DNA of 64,000 nt from Alphaproteobacteria bacterium (GTDB taxonomy: Bacteria; Pseudomonadota; Alphaproteobacteria; UBA2966), in the NCBI GenBank assembly GCA_021296255.1, contig JAGWAU010000002.1, positions 1 through 64,000 on the forward strand. The letters run 5' to 3'. This document shows, in pieces, positions 1 to 9,122 of the stretch. Numbering within the stretch: position 1 is the first letter of the stretch; each line of letters starts with the position of its first letter. The position numbers and the translations under genes were made by a program. The notes under the pieces were generated by a model that saw only the letters and a list, made by a program, of their open reading frames with translations, was not told the origin of the DNA and did no database searches.

Positions 1-2
1 AG

Positions 3-983
3 GCTTGGCACATCGATGTCTGCGCATGGATCCTCGGGGAATCGGGGCAAATCCTCGTAACCCGAGCCTTCAGCATCGCGTTGGTTCTTCTGGTAGGACT
101 GGCCATTTGGGAACTGGTCAGTCTCCTCATTTCGGTTTACCTGGAGCGGGCCGACGCCGAGGATTCGTCAGTCACGGCCAGTGCGCGTGTAAGGACGCTT
201 CTCCCGCTGGCAAGGAATGCTCTGCTGATCGTCATAGGTTCCGTAGTGACGCTGACTGTGCTCTCGGAACTGGGTGTCGACATTGGCCCACTTCTTGCCG
301 GTGCCGGTGTCGCGGGACTTGCGATTGGCTTCGGCGCACAGACTCTAGTCAAGGATGTCATCACGGGCGCCTTCATCCTGTTCGAGGATCAGATCGCGGT
401 GGGCGACGTCGTGAGCGTCGGCGGTTACACGGGCGTCGTCGAGGGGCTCACGGTTCGCACGATAAGCCTGCGGGATCTGCACGGTCGCGTTCACGTCGTG
501 CCCTTCGGTGCGGTCACCGACGTCACGAACTTCACGAAGGAATACTCGTACGCCGTCATCGATGCTGGCGTCGCCTATCGGGAGAATACGGATCACGTCA
601 CGCAGTTACTTGAAGAGATCGGCGCGGAGCTCAGGGAGGATCCGGATTTTGCCGATGATCTGCCGGAGCCTCTCGAGGTATTGGGTGTGCAGGAGCTCGC
701 GGACTCCGCGGTCGTCGTTCGTGTGCGCCTCAAGACGAGTCCGGGACGACAATGGGCGGTCTCGCGAGAGTTCAATCGACGGATGAAGCGCAAGTTCGAC
801 GACCATGGAATTGAAATTCCTTTCCCGCATCAAACCATCTATTTCGGGGAAGACAAGGATGCACAAGCGCCGCCGTTACGCGTGAGCCGGCATCGGGGTG
901 ACTACGCGAAACCGTCAAGCGGCATCGTGCCGGAACTGTCACAACGCCGTGCGGCCGACGTTCTCGACGGGAGCAACGATTAG
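3..983 (+). CDS. MscS-family mechanosensitive channel, 5' end outside the window
   Basis: This is the C-terminal part of a small-conductance mechanosensitive channel of the inner membrane, which releases solutes on hypo-osmotic shock. The frame is open from the first complete codon, so the true start lies upstream; 326 residues are visible. Two hydrophobic helices are followed by the Gly/Ala-rich pore helix (AGVAGLAIGFGAQ, about residues 98-110), which is the MscS signature. The beta domain follows (VGDVVSVGGYTGVVEG) and then the alpha/beta vestibule domain. The last 40 or so residues are a hydrophilic tail. It is followed by a 326-base gap before argD, so it is probably transcribed separately. 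Confidence 0.93.
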   Translation, partial: AWHIDVCAWILGESGQILVTRAFSIALVLLVGLAIWELVSLLISVYLERADAEDSSVTASARVRTLLPLARNALLIVIGSVVTLTVLSELGVDIGPLLAGAGVAGLAIGFGAQTLVKDVITGAFILFEDQIAVGDVVSVGGYTGVVEGLTVRTISLRDLHGRVHVVPFGAVTDVTNFTKEYSYAVIDAGVAYRENTDHVTQLLEEIGAELREDPDFADDLPEPLEVLGVQELADSAVVVRVRLKTSPGRQWAVSREFNRRMKRKFDDHGIEIPFPHQTIYFGEDKDAQAPPLRVSRHRGDYAKPSSGIVPELSQRRAADVLDGSND

Positions 984-1309
984 GCGGGCTTCGAGACTCC
1001 TTTCGGAAACCGAGCACCGAGAGTCGCGATGACGATATCCGGCGTGTCGCTCGACCGAATGAACCGCTTGGTGTTTGGACACTGTATCTCAAGGAAATTC
1101 GGCACTTTCGTAAGGTCATTCGGCGGACCGTCTGGCACCATCCGAATCGGGGTTTCTATTCCTGAGGATGTTCTCTTTGGCGTTGAGCAACGTAGTCCGG
1201 ACCGTGGATGGTTCCGCGCGTTGACACCATGCGGCGCCATCACCATACTCCCCGCCTTTCTCCGCCCGTCGCCCGAACGTATCCATGCGTGGTGCACAGG
1301 CCAAGATCA
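984..1309. other. intergenic region between MscS gene and argD
   Basis: This 326-base gap holds no convincing gene: the short open frames in it have no recognisable domains. The one feature I can support is the promoter-like sequence near its right end. I see no clear hairpin plus T-run terminator for the MscS gene. Confidence 0.6.
1221..1249 (+). promoter_or_regulatory. sigma70-type promoter candidate for argD-argF
   Basis: A perfect -35 box TTGACA (1221-1226) is followed after exactly 17 bases by CATACT (1244-1249), which matches four of six -10 consensus positions. The expected transcription start is near 1256, leaving a leader of roughly 54 bases before the argD ATG. No ArgR-type operator was recognised. 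Confidence 0.55.
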
Positions 1310-2482
1310 ATGAATACACTGCTCTATCCGACTTATGCCCGCTATGACGTCGCCTTCGAGCGTGGCGAAGGGGCTTATCTGTTCGACACCGATGGGCGGC
1401 GGTATCTCGATTTTGCCGCGGGAATTGCCGTCAACGCCCTCGGCCATTGCCACCCGAGAATGGTGCAGGCAGTGAAACGTCAGGCTGAAAGGCTTTGGCA
1501 CGTTTCGAACCTTTACCGCATCCCGGAGCAGGAACGGGTAGCTGCGAAGCTGACGGCGAATTCCTTCGCGGACGCCGTGTTCTTCTGCAATTCGGGTGCC
1601 GAGGCCGTGGAAACCGGCCTCAAGACCGTTCGTAGATTCCATCACGAGGAAGGCAACCCGAGGCGGTGGCGGGTCGTCACGGTGGAGGGCGCGTTTCACG
1701 GACGGACGCTGGCAGAACTCGCCGCCGGCCGCCAAGAGAAGCACCTTGTCGGGTTCGGTCCGTTGGTCGATGGCTTCGACCAGGTTCCGTTTGGGGATCT
1801 GGAGGCGATGAAACGGGCCGTTACGGACGAGACAGCGGCGATACTTGTCGAACCCGTTCAAGGCGAAGGCGGCGTTCACCCCATGCCTCCAGGTTACCTC
1901 AAGGCACTCCGCGGAATCGCGGATGCAGCGGGAATTCTCCTGTTCTACGACGAAGTCCAGACGGGAATGGGGCGCACGGGGAAATTGTTTGCGCACCAAT
2001 GGGACGATGTTGTCCCTGATGTCATGGCCGTCGCGAAGGCCCTGGCGGGCGGGTTCCCCGTCGGTGCCTGCCTCGCCTCCGCAAAGGTAGCCTGCGCCAT
2101 GACGTCGGGCAGTCACGGATCGACCTTCGGGGGCAATCCGCTCGCCATGGCGGCGGCGGGCGCCGTGCTGGATGTCATGCTGGAGGACGGTTTCCTCGCC
2201 AACGTACAACGCCTCGCCGGCCTCATGAGTCAGAAACTGAGTTTTGTTGCGGACGCCTATCCCGAGATCGTGGAGGAGGTGCGTGGCCTGGGCCTACTAG
2301 TTGGATTAAAATGTACCGTCCCGGCCGGCGACGTAATCGATGCGCTTCGGGACGACGGTCTGTTGGCCGTGGCCGCCGCCGACAACGTGGTTCGTTTCTT
2401 GCCGCCTCTCATCGTTGACGAGGATCAGGTCGACGATGCCGTACGAATACTCGAAGTCGTATGCGAACGCCTCAGAGGATAA
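1310..2482 (+). CDS. argD: acetylornithine aminotransferase
   Basis: PLP-dependent class III aminotransferase that converts N-acetylglutamate semialdehyde to N-acetylornithine in arginine synthesis; many members also act on N-succinyl-diaminopimelate semialdehyde in lysine synthesis. It has 390 residues, the usual family length. Visible motifs are CNSGAEAVE (phosphate binding), [15 protein letters not shown], the [12 protein letters not shown] segment carrying the PLP Asp, and the PLP lysine in VAKALAGG (Lys243). The frame is open further upstream, but the ATG at 1310 begins the conserved [11 protein letters not shown] region. argF follows with a 22-base overlap, so the two genes form an operon. 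Confidence 0.96.
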   Translation: MNTLLYPTYARYDVAFERGEGAYLFDTDGRRYLDFAAGIAVNALGHCHPRMVQAVKRQAERLWHVSNLYRIPEQERVAAKLTANSFADAVFFCNSGAEAVETGLKTVRRFHHEEGNPRRWRVVTVEGAFHGRTLAELAAGRQEKHLVGFGPLVDGFDQVPFGDLEAMKRAVTDETAAILVEPVQGEGGVHPMPPGYLKALRGIADAAGILLFYDEVQTGMGRTGKLFAHQWDDVVPDVMAVAKALAGGFPVGACLASAKVACAMTSGSHGSTFGGNPLAMAAAGAVLDVMLEDGFLANVQRLAGLMSQKLSFVADAYPEIVEEVRGLGLLVGLKCTVPAGDVIDALRDDGLLAVAAADNVVRFLPPLIVDEDQVDDAVRILEVVCERLRG

Positions 2483-3426
2483 TCGAGCCCGGGGCACGCC
2501 ATGACATTCCCCGGCATTTCTTGGATATCGATGTCGTTGACGCATCGGACCTGAGAGCGATTCTGGACGACTCGCTGCGCAGGAAGGTAGCGCGGCGAGG
2601 ACGCGGTCAGGTTGAGTTGGATGAAGATCCTCCCTGCGTCGGACGCTTGCTCGCAATGATCTTCGAAAAGGCTTCGACGCGGACGCGTGTCTCGTTCGAC
2701 GTGGCGATACGGCAACTCGGAGGTGAAAGCCTTCTCCTGCGCGGGGAAGACACGCAGCTTGGTCGTGGTGAGACGATCGGGGACACTGCTCGCGTGCTGT
2801 CAAGATATGTCGACGCCATCATGATTCGCACATCGGCGCATGAAAATCTGCTCGAGATGGCGGCCTACGCGACCGTGCCCGTCATCAACGGACTCACTGA
2901 TCGTACCCATCCATGTCAGGTGCTGGCAGACATCATGACGTTTGAAGAGCATCGCGGGCCACTAGCCCGAAGGGTCGTGGCTTGGTGCGGGGATGGCAAC
3001 AATATGGCGACGACATGGATGCACGCTTCGGCAAGCTTCGACTTCGAACTAAGATTGGCGTGCCCCCCGGAGTTGGCGCCATCGCCCTCCGAGCTCGAGT
3101 CGGCGGCGAGGAAAGGTGGGCGCGTACTGGTCACGCAGAATCCTGAAGAGGCCGTCGAGAGCGCGGACTGCGTCATTACCGATGCCTGGGTGTCGATGGG
3201 CGACGATGAGCTGGAGCGTCGACACGATCTGCTTGCACCCTATCGCGTGGACGAGCGGCTCATGAGTCGTGCTCACAAGAATGCGGTGTTCATGCATTGT
3301 CTGCCGGCGCATCGTGGTGAGGAAGTGACGGATGCGGTTATCGACGGCCCACAGTCGGTCGTCTGGGACGAGGCGGAAAATCGGCTACACGTCCAGAAGG
3401 GCATCCTCGCCTGGTGTTTGTCCTGA
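2461..3426 (+). CDS. argF: ornithine carbamoyltransferase
   Basis: Transfers the carbamoyl group of carbamoyl phosphate to ornithine, giving citrulline. The carbamoyl-phosphate motif STRTR lies at residues 72-76, HPCQ near 150, the ornithine-loop region around WVSMGDDE, and the catalytic HCLPAHR near the C-terminus. The start is uncertain: family homology begins at RHFLDID (about residue 18), ahead of which only ATG 2461 or TTG 2521 is available in frame. An ATG at 2501 is out of frame by one base yet would give an almost canonical N-terminus. The gene overlaps the end of argD. Confidence 0.94.
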   Translation: MRTPQRIIEPGARHDIPRHFLDIDVVDASDLRAILDDSLRRKVARRGRGQVELDEDPPCVGRLLAMIFEKASTRTRVSFDVAIRQLGGESLLLRGEDTQLGRGETIGDTARVLSRYVDAIMIRTSAHENLLEMAAYATVPVINGLTDRTHPCQVLADIMTFEEHRGPLARRVVAWCGDGNNMATTWMHASASFDFELRLACPPELAPSPSELESAARKGGRVLVTQNPEEAVESADCVITDAWVSMGDDELERRHDLLAPYRVDERLMSRAHKNAVFMHCLPAHRGEEVTDAVIDGPQSVVWDEAENRLHVQKGILAWCLS

Positions 3427-3530
3427 CCTCTTAATCGGAACGAGCATGGGGCACCTAAGAGTCTTGTAAAGGTGCATCTCTGGCACCATCTTTGGGCGCA
3501 CGAAGCTCCGCATCAGGGAACCGCCTTGGT

Positions 3531-4130
3531 ATGATGAACGGTTCGACCCGTGCCGTAACCGCGACGGCAGTCTTGCTGGTGAGTTTCTGGGTCACGTCGT
3601 GCGCTGTTCCCGCTCCGCCCGTAGCTTACCCCGAAATCACGTTCAGCCACCTGCCGCCGATCCGCCTGAACGTTGCCGAGGTGGAAATCGTCGAAAACTA
3701 TGTTCCGCCCCTTCATGCGCCGCATGTGGAGCATCAGTTTCCCCTCACGCCTCTGTCGGCGATGCGTCAGTGGGCCATTGATCGCATTCAGGCGGCGGGA
3801 GAGACCCGCCACGGTCGCGTCATCATCGAGGACGCCCGCGTGGTCGCCGTTCCGCTGAAGGTACGTAAGGGATTGCGAGGCCTTTTGTACAAGGAGCAGG
3901 GAGTTCGGTACGACGCGGCGCTCGAAGCGCGTGTCGAAGTTAGAGCGGAGCGCGGGTATCGCGATTCGTTCGCGACCGCGCGCGTGGTCCGATCGCGCAC
4001 GATGCCCGAGGAGATGACGCTGGCGGAACGGGATCGGCTCTTCTTCGAAATGACCGAGGAGATGATCAAGGAGCTGAATTCCGTACTGGAAGCCAACATC
4101 CGTCAGCATATGCGGAAGGATCTCTTGTAG
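3531..4130 (+). CDS. putative lipoprotein of unknown function
   Basis: A protein of about 199 residues that I do not recognise. It begins with MMNGSTRAVTATAVLLVSFW followed by VTSC, which fits a signal peptide ending in a lipobox-like Cys, so it is probably a membrane-anchored lipoprotein. The mature part is soluble and rich in charged residues, with a C-terminal helical stretch (about the last 35 residues) that may be amphipathic. Start candidates are ATG 3531 and ATG 3534; the upstream extension lacks a signal peptide. It lies 104 bases after argF and converges on argE. I infer a cell-envelope role only from the signal sequence. Confidence 0.7.
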   Translation: MMNGSTRAVTATAVLLVSFWVTSCAVPAPPVAYPEITFSHLPPIRLNVAEVEIVENYVPPLHAPHVEHQFPLTPLSAMRQWAIDRIQAAGETRHGRVIIEDARVVAVPLKVRKGLRGLLYKEQGVRYDAALEARVEVRAERGYRDSFATARVVRSRTMPEEMTLAERDRLFFEMTEEMIKELNSVLEANIRQHMRKDLL

Positions 4131-4413
4131 ATCGGTCCCTGTAACGTCAAATGCCCCAGCCGGGTGTCTTCTCCCCCGTGCGTAGAAAACATCAACTTCC
4201 TAGAAAACACGTCAATATCCCGGAATCCAGCGTTCACCAGCCGATGCGGGTGCTCGGGAGGGGAATCGGAGTGTCCCTCTCCTGTCCGGTCTTCGTGCTG
4301 TCTATTTCCAGGTCCGTGGCACTGAGCCTCTGGGCTTCATCGCGCCAAGCGGCGCGGCGGCGCTCCGCTGGGGCGGCTCCGGTCGAGCTTGAACTGTCAT
4401 GGGGTGCGCCTTG

Positions 4414-5580
4414 TCAAGACTCGGCAACGTGATCTAGGACCCGGCGCAGGAAATCGGTGCACGCCTCTATTTGCTCGATGGTGATGAATTCATTCGGCCT
4501 ATGCGCTTGCATGATATCGCCGGGGCCGCAGACAACAGCGGGTATGCCGGCCTCGCGAAACACGCCAGCCTCTGTCCCGTAGGAGACGGTGAAGGTCTGG
4601 TTCGTTCCCGCTAAAGCCATGATCAATGTCTCGATGGACGAGTCATCTTCTGGAATCAGCGGTGGGACTCGCGCCAGCGCGGCGGTCTCGACCGACACCT
4701 TGTTGGAGATCTGACGCAGGGGGGGCAGGACGTCGTCTTCCGCATATTGCATGAAGCGCTCGAAGATTTCGTTTTCTTCAGCATCGGGGAGGGGTCTGTA
4801 CTCCCATACAAAACTGCAGTGCCGGGGGATGATGTTGAGCGCCGTTCCTCCCGAGATGGGCCCTACGCTGACGCTCGTGAAGGGCGGGTCAAAGCGGGAT
4901 TCTGGATCGGCAGTGGCCTTTTCGTCTTCGGCCACCCGCGACAGGAAGGAAATCAACTCTGCGGCAACCATCACGGCGTTAACGCCCTTGTGGGTGGCGC
5001 TTGAGTGCGTCTCCAATCCGGTCACGGTCGTCCGAAAGGCGCGAACGCCCTTGTGCGCATTGACCACTCGCATATTGGTCGGTTCGCCGACGATGACGGC
5101 CTTGGGAGTGACGCCGGGCACGACGACACAGGGAATCATGCCGTGGACACCGACACAGCCCACCTCCTCGTCGTAGGAGAACGCAATGTGAAGCGGCGCC
5201 TTGAGCGTCCGTGACAGGAACTCGGGAACCATCGCCAACACGGCGGCGCAAAAACCCTTCATGTCGGCGGTCCCGCGACCGAAAAGCCTGCCGTTGGATT
5301 CTACAAGAGCGAAGGGATCCGTGTGCCAGTCCTGGCCGTCCACCGGTACGACGTCGGTGTGGCCTGACAACACGATTCCGCCGTCCCGCTTGGGGCCTAG
5401 CGTCGCATAGAGATTCGCCTTCGTTTTCGTATCATCGTGGATCACCGCCGCGTCGACGCCGTTTTCGGCGAGATAGTCTGTGGCAAACTGAATCAACTCA
5501 AGATTTGAATTGCGGCTCGTCGTGTCGAATGCGACGAGTTTCTCGAGAAGTTCCACTGCGGAAGGTGCGGGTTCTGACAT
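4414..5580 (-). CDS. argE: acetylornithine deacetylase (M20 family)
   Basis: Zinc-dependent M20 hydrolase that removes the acetyl group of N-acetylornithine to give ornithine. It has 388 residues. Metal-site motifs are GHTDVVPVDG, the bridging Asp in GRGTADMKG, the catalytic Glu pair in YDEEVGCVG, EPT (residues near 180) and a C-terminal His (QAHRPNEF). The chosen ATG at 5580 begins MSEPAPSAVELLEKLVAFDT, the normal N-terminus; the open frame runs 22 codons further upstream. It is convergent with the argF side, and the 283 bases downstream (4131-4413) hold nothing I recognise. A related M20 specificity cannot be fully excluded. Confidence 0.92.
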   Translation of the reverse strand: MSEPAPSAVELLEKLVAFDTTSRNSNLELIQFATDYLAENGVDAAVIHDDTKTKANLYATLGPKRDGGIVLSGHTDVVPVDGQDWHTDPFALVESNGRLFGRGTADMKGFCAAVLAMVPEFLSRTLKAPLHIAFSYDEEVGCVGVHGMIPCVVVPGVTPKAVIVGEPTNMRVVNAHKGVRAFRTTVTGLETHSSATHKGVNAVMVAAELISFLSRVAEDEKATADPESRFDPPFTSVSVGPISGGTALNIIPRHCSFVWEYRPLPDAEENEIFERFMQYAEDDVLPPLRQISNKVSVETAALARVPPLIPEDDSSIETLIMALAGTNQTFTVSYGTEAGVFREAGIPAVVCGPGDIMQAHRPNEFITIEQIEACTDFLRRVLDHVAES

Positions 5581-5712
5581 AAGACTCTTCCGGAACACGG
5601 ATGGGTCAGCGCCTACCGATTCATACGCGGCGACCAGAAGGCGCACGATAGCGCTGCCGCCGCCGGAGCGTCCACCCGCGCGAGACCGAGCCGTAGGTTG
5701 GTTGAAGTGACC

Positions 5713-7158
5713 TCAGGCCCGCCAGAAGCCCGGCGTGAACAGTACCAGTACGGTGAGCAGCTCAAGCCGCCCGAGAAGCATGCCGGCGCTCAACATCCAT
5801 TTGGCCGAGTCCGGCAGTGACGTGAAGGTGCCGCCCGGCCCGATCGTGTCGCCAAGCGCAGGTCCGACGTTCGCAATGGCGGTTGCCGCGCCCGAAATAC
5901 TCGTCACGAAATCGAGTCCGACGACGGTAAGCGCGAGCGCGAGTACACCAAACGTCAAGATGAACAGGAAGAAGAACACCATCACCGCTTCAGTGACCGA
6001 TTCGTCGATAGGTTTCCGGTTGTAGTAGGGGACGAACACGCCGTGCGGCTGCCACAATCGGAGCAACTGGGTGCGCAGGACCGAGAACAGGATTTGGAAC
6101 CGAAAAATCTTGATGCTGCACGACGTAGACCCTGCGCATCCTCCCACGAACATGAACAGAAAAAATGCCGAGACGGCGAACGTTCCCCACGTTGTGTAGT
6201 CGGCGGTTGAGTATCCGGTCCCCGTAAGGATCGAGGTCACATTGAAGGCGCAGTCCCGAAGCGTGTCGTAGAAGGGTCTGTCGGTGTCACGCCAGCGCCA
6301 ATAGACCATGGCAGCGAAGCTGAGGATCGTAATGCCGCAGAACCAGCGCACCTGGGTGTCTTGCCAGAGAGCGGTTGCCCGTCCGCGCACTGTCTCGAAA
6401 TAGAGTAGGAACGGCAGACTTCCCAGAATCATGAAACACACCGCGATCCAGTGAACCGCTGAGGATTGGAAATGACCAAGCGATGCATCCGAGGTGGAAA
6501 AGCCGCCTGTCGCGATGGTCGTCATCGAATGAGCAACCGCGTCGAAGGGTGACATTCCCGCCGCCCAATATGCAGCGAAGCACGCGGCAGTCAGCAGAAG
6601 GTATATCGCGGCGATGGTCGTGGAGACTTGAGCTGCCCGCGGCATCATCTTGTCGGAGCGATCGGATGATTCCATATGAAACAGCTGCATGCCGCCGACA
6701 CGCAACATGGGAAGCACCGCGATAGCCATCACGACTATGCCGATCCCCCCAAGCCACTGCAGGAGTGACCGCCACAATAAGATTCCCGGAGGAGCCGAAT
6801 CCAACCCTGTCACCACGGTCGACCCAGTGGTCGTAATTCCGGACATCGCCTCAAAGAACGCGTCGGTATAAGTGAGTTCCAGGTTGGAGAACGTGAATGG
6901 CAAGGCGCCAAACGCCGCAATGACGATCCAGCTCATGGTGGTAAGGACGAACGCTTGCCGGACGCCAAGGAATCCGAACCGCGAACGGTTCATGAGTATG
7001 AAAGTGCCGCCCACGAACAGCGTTAGAAAAGCCGATGCCAGGAACACGGGCCAATCCGGATTATGGGCGGCCGCGTCCACGATGGCCGGTATCAGCATCG
7101 CAACGCCGAGCATGACCAGCAGAATGCCAACGATGAAGAAGATGGGCCGATAGTCCAT
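5713..7158 (-). CDS. trkH: Trk/Ktr-type potassium uptake transmembrane protein
   Basis: Inner-membrane K+ translocating subunit that works with a cytosolic NAD-binding TrkA partner (not in this window). The 481-residue protein is strongly hydrophobic and contains the four pore-loop repeats with the selectivity-filter glycines: TTTGSTVVTG, IATGGFST, TGTGYSTADY and the loop ahead of AGSTSCSIKIFR. The start at ATG 7158 gives MDYRPIFFIVG; an in-frame TTG six codons upstream is less likely. It lies 61 bases after folE on the same strand, with no functional link obvious. Confidence 0.94.
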   Translation of the reverse strand: MDYRPIFFIVGILLVMLGVAMLIPAIVDAAAHNPDWPVFLASAFLTLFVGGTFILMNRSRFGFLGVRQAFVLTTMSWIVIAAFGALPFTFSNLELTYTDAFFEAMSGITTTGSTVVTGLDSAPPGILLWRSLLQWLGGIGIVVMAIAVLPMLRVGGMQLFHMESSDRSDKMMPRAAQVSTTIAAIYLLLTAACFAAYWAAGMSPFDAVAHSMTTIATGGFSTSDASLGHFQSSAVHWIAVCFMILGSLPFLLYFETVRGRATALWQDTQVRWFCGITILSFAAMVYWRWRDTDRPFYDTLRDCAFNVTSILTGTGYSTADYTTWGTFAVSAFFLFMFVGGCAGSTSCSIKIFRFQILFSVLRTQLLRLWQPHGVFVPYYNRKPIDESVTEAVMVFFFLFILTFGVLALALTVVGLDFVTSISGAATAIANVGPALGDTIGPGGTFTSLPDSAKWMLSAGMLLGRLELLTVLVLFTPGFWRA

Positions 7159-7219
7159 CGCCGCTTCGCCCGCCAATGGCCGTCGTGCTTCGTCCGAGGC
7201 AGAGCCTCAGCGACTTCGG

Positions 7220-7867
7220 TCAGAGATTCGTCGAGCCGCTTTGGTGGTTGATCAAGGACATGAATTCGCGCCGAGTTCTGGAGTCACTTCGGAACCTGCC
7301 GAGCATCTGGCTGGTCACCATGGTGACACCGGGCTTATGGACACCCCGCATCGTCATGCACTGGTGCGCGGCCTCGACCACAACGCCAACTCCCTGAGGC
7401 TGCAGCACCTCGTTCACCGTATTCGCGATCTGCGCGGTGAGTTTTTCCTGTATTTGCAGCCGCTTGGCGTAGGTCTCGACGACCCGCGCGAGCTTGCTGA
7501 TCCCGACGACCCGACTCGTGGGCAGGTAGGCGACGTGGGCACACCCGATGATCGGAAGCATGTGGTGTTCGCAGTGCGACTCGAAGCGGATGTCCCGCAG
7601 GACGACCATCTCGTCATACCCATCCACTTCTTCGAACGTCTGCTGCAGATATCCGACTGGGTCGTCCTCGTAGCCGCTGAAAAATTCTTCGTAGGCGCGT
7701 ATGACCCGTCTGGGTGTGTCGGTCAGGCCCTCACGACTCGGATCGTCGCCGAGCCACGCGATGAGGGTCCGAATCGCGTCCTCCGCCTGTGCCCGGGTGG
7801 GTCGCTGGTGCGCGGCGATATTCGCGTCGTCATTCTCGTCCACTTCGGCGGTCATTTGCGCGGTCAA
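7220..7867 (-). CDS. folE: GTP cyclohydrolase I
   Basis: Zinc enzyme that converts GTP to 7,8-dihydroneopterin triphosphate, the first step of tetrahydrofolate synthesis. The 215-residue protein has the family core from about residue 30. Zinc ligands are visible in [10 protein letters not shown] and in the second Cys of [10 protein letters not shown]; the substrate motif GISKLARVV is present. The first 25 residues are acidic and not conserved, so ATG 7867 or the internal Met5 could be the start. It sits between apaG and trkH on the same strand. Confidence 0.96.
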   Translation of the reverse strand: MTAQMTAEVDENDDANIAAHQRPTRAQAEDAIRTLIAWLGDDPSREGLTDTPRRVIRAYEEFFSGYEDDPVGYLQQTFEEVDGYDEMVVLRDIRFESHCEHHMLPIIGCAHVAYLPTSRVVGISKLARVVETYAKRLQIQEKLTAQIANTVNEVLQPQGVGVVVEAAHQCMTMRGVHKPGVTMVTSQMLGRFRSDSRTRREFMSLINHQSGSTNL

Positions 7868-7983
7868 CGGATATCTCCCCGATCTCGCATGTGGTTTTTC
7901 CTAATGAGCCTTCAATCACCATACACGCGGCCGCAAGCCCGCTCGCGTTGCTGGCAATTGGGTGGATCCTGTACAACCAAGGT

Positions 7984-8376
7984 CTAGTTGATCAACTTCT
8001 CCTGATATGGGCTGTCCAGCGAGAACGCAGGAATGTCGATTTCGAATCTCTCCCCCTGCTCCGATTCCATCTCGTAGCGGCCTAGCATGATGCCGGACGG
8101 TGTGGGCAGCGGCGTTCCACTCGTGTACTCAAAGGACTGACCTGGTTGCAGAATTGGTTGCTCGCCAATCACCCCCGCACCACGGACTTCTTGGATGCGG
8201 CCCGCCGCGTCCGTGATATGCCAATACCGTGACCGGAGCTGTACGGTTTCCGATCCCTGGTTCTCGATGCGGACCCAATAGGCCCACACGTAATGATCGT
8301 CCGACGGCGAGGACTGGTCGTCGAGGTACATGGGCTTGACCGTGACCTCGATCGACCGCGTCTTCTGGCTGTACAT
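7984..8376 (-). CDS. apaG: ApaG protein
   Basis: A 130-residue single-domain protein of the ApaG family, a fibronectin-III-like beta sandwich. In enterobacteria it was linked to Co2+/Mg2+ homeostasis, but the biochemical role is unsettled. Family motifs seen are [10 protein letters not shown], the [10 protein letters not shown] segment, [11 protein letters not shown] and the [20 protein letters not shown] block. The ATG at 8376 gives a normal length. The region upstream (8377-8628) holds only the tRNA gene leader on the other strand. Confidence 0.95.
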   Translation of the reverse strand: MYSQKTRSIEVTVKPMYLDDQSSPSDDHYVWAYWVRIENQGSETVQLRSRYWHITDAAGRIQEVRGAGVIGEQPILQPGQSFEYTSGTPLPTPSGIMLGRYEMESEQGERFEIDIPAFSLDSPYQEKLIN

Positions 8377-8628
8377 GATCTGCTCCGAAACGATTATCGG
8401 TCCAGCAATGCATATCTGTGTCAGAATATCGATCCAAGACTCGGCAATGTCCAGTATCCGGCAAGATCATCCTGGCCAAACCCGAACGTAATCACGCCAC
8501 AACCGTGAGCCTTCGTGCCGGGATCCGGGGAGTTTTCAGCTTGACTGGACCTGCCTTGGATCCCGGTGCGTTCAAGCGAACCTGGAAGTATGCTATCTAG
8601 ACGTTCGGCTGACTGCCGGTATCGGTGG

Positions 8629-8702
8629 GCGGGCGTAGCTCAATGGCAGAGCAGAAGCTTCCCAAGCTTACGACGGGGGTTCGATTCCCCTCGCCCGCTC
8701 CA
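8629..8702 (+). tRNA. tRNA-Gly (anticodon CCC), CCA end encoded
   Basis: A complete cloverleaf can be drawn. The acceptor stem GCGGGCG pairs with CGCCCGC, the D stem is GCTC/GAGC, and the anticodon loop TTCCCAA carries CCC. The T arm has the TTCGATT loop. The discriminator T at 8699 is followed by genomic CCA (8700-8702). The outermost anticodon-stem pair is G-A, which I recall as common in alphaproteobacterial tRNA-Gly(CCC). A weak promoter-like pair, TTCAAG (8571) and TATCTA (8594) 17 bases apart, lies just upstream. Confidence 0.96.
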
Positions 8703-8721
8703 ACAGCTCGCCAAAGCTGAT

Positions 8722-8943
8722 TCAGCCCGGGACCAGACCGGCGGTTTCCTTGTCCGTGGGAAAACGCCTGAGTTCCTGCTTGGAGAACTTCAACACGCCG
8801 TCCACGGTGACTTCGAAGTCACCCGTGTTCCCTTTTACGAGCTGGACATTGGCTTCTGGCACTTTGGCCAAGATCTGTTCCCTCGCACGGAGGGCCCTAG
8901 GCTCGTAGTTTCAAACTGAGCAGTAAGCGATCTCGATGTTCAT
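8722..8943 (-). CDS. SelW/Rdx-family selenoprotein, in-frame UGA read as selenocysteine
   Basis: A small gene of 73 codons, open from ATG 8943 to TGA 8722-8724 except for one TGA at codon 11 (8911-8913). The residues before and after it read MNIEIAYCSV and then NYEPRALRAR, so the TGA is the last position of a C-S-V-U motif (Cys8, Sec11). This is exactly the CxxC/CxxU redox site of the Rdx family (SelW, SelT, SelH). The rest also fits: the GDFEVTVDG strand, LKFSKQE and FPTDKE near the C-terminus, at normal family length. An in-frame stop at 8959-8961 leaves ATG 8943 as the only start; AGGAG lies 12 bases upstream. The role is inferred as a thioredoxin-like thiol or selenol oxidoreductase. It converges on tRNA-Gly. 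Confidence 0.85.
8880..8913 (-). promoter_or_regulatory. candidate bacterial SECIS hairpin after the UGA
   Basis: On the coding strand, 16 bases after the UGA, CCCTC pairs perfectly with GAGGG (plus-strand 8890-8894 with 8880-8884) around a five-base loop CGTGC (8885-8889) that contains GU. Bacterial SECIS elements are stem-loops inside the coding region just after the UGA, with a G (often GU) exposed in the apical loop for SelB binding. Position and loop both fit; the stem is short at five pairs. Confidence 0.6.
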
Positions 8944-9122
8944 ACTCGGTCGTGTCTCCTAGGAACAAGCCTACAAGGTTACAGAATCAAGCGTGCTGGA
9001 GCCAACGGTTCTTGGTGCTTCCAGCTTGCGGTTGGCGGCTTGGGCATGAATATGAGATGGACGACCATAACGTGGTGGCCGGGATCTGAGAACCTGTCGC
9101 GGTGCTCCCTCACGAAAGCTGA

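Noticed and set aside
4180-4220. Two TAGAAAACA-type repeats near 4186 and 4204 as part of a repeat array
   Set aside because: Only two imperfect copies are visible and no third follows, so this is not a CRISPR or an obvious operator array.
4151-4432. A 93-codon plus-strand frame between the lipoprotein gene and argE
   Set aside because: It has no recognisable domain, unusual amino acid composition, and runs into the certain end of argE on the other strand.
8629-8702. tRNA-Gly(CCC) as a damaged tRNA because of a G-A pair at the end of the anticodon stem
   Set aside because: The rest of the cloverleaf, the T loop and the encoded CCA are intact, and the same feature is common in alphaproteobacterial tRNA-Gly(CCC) as I remember it.
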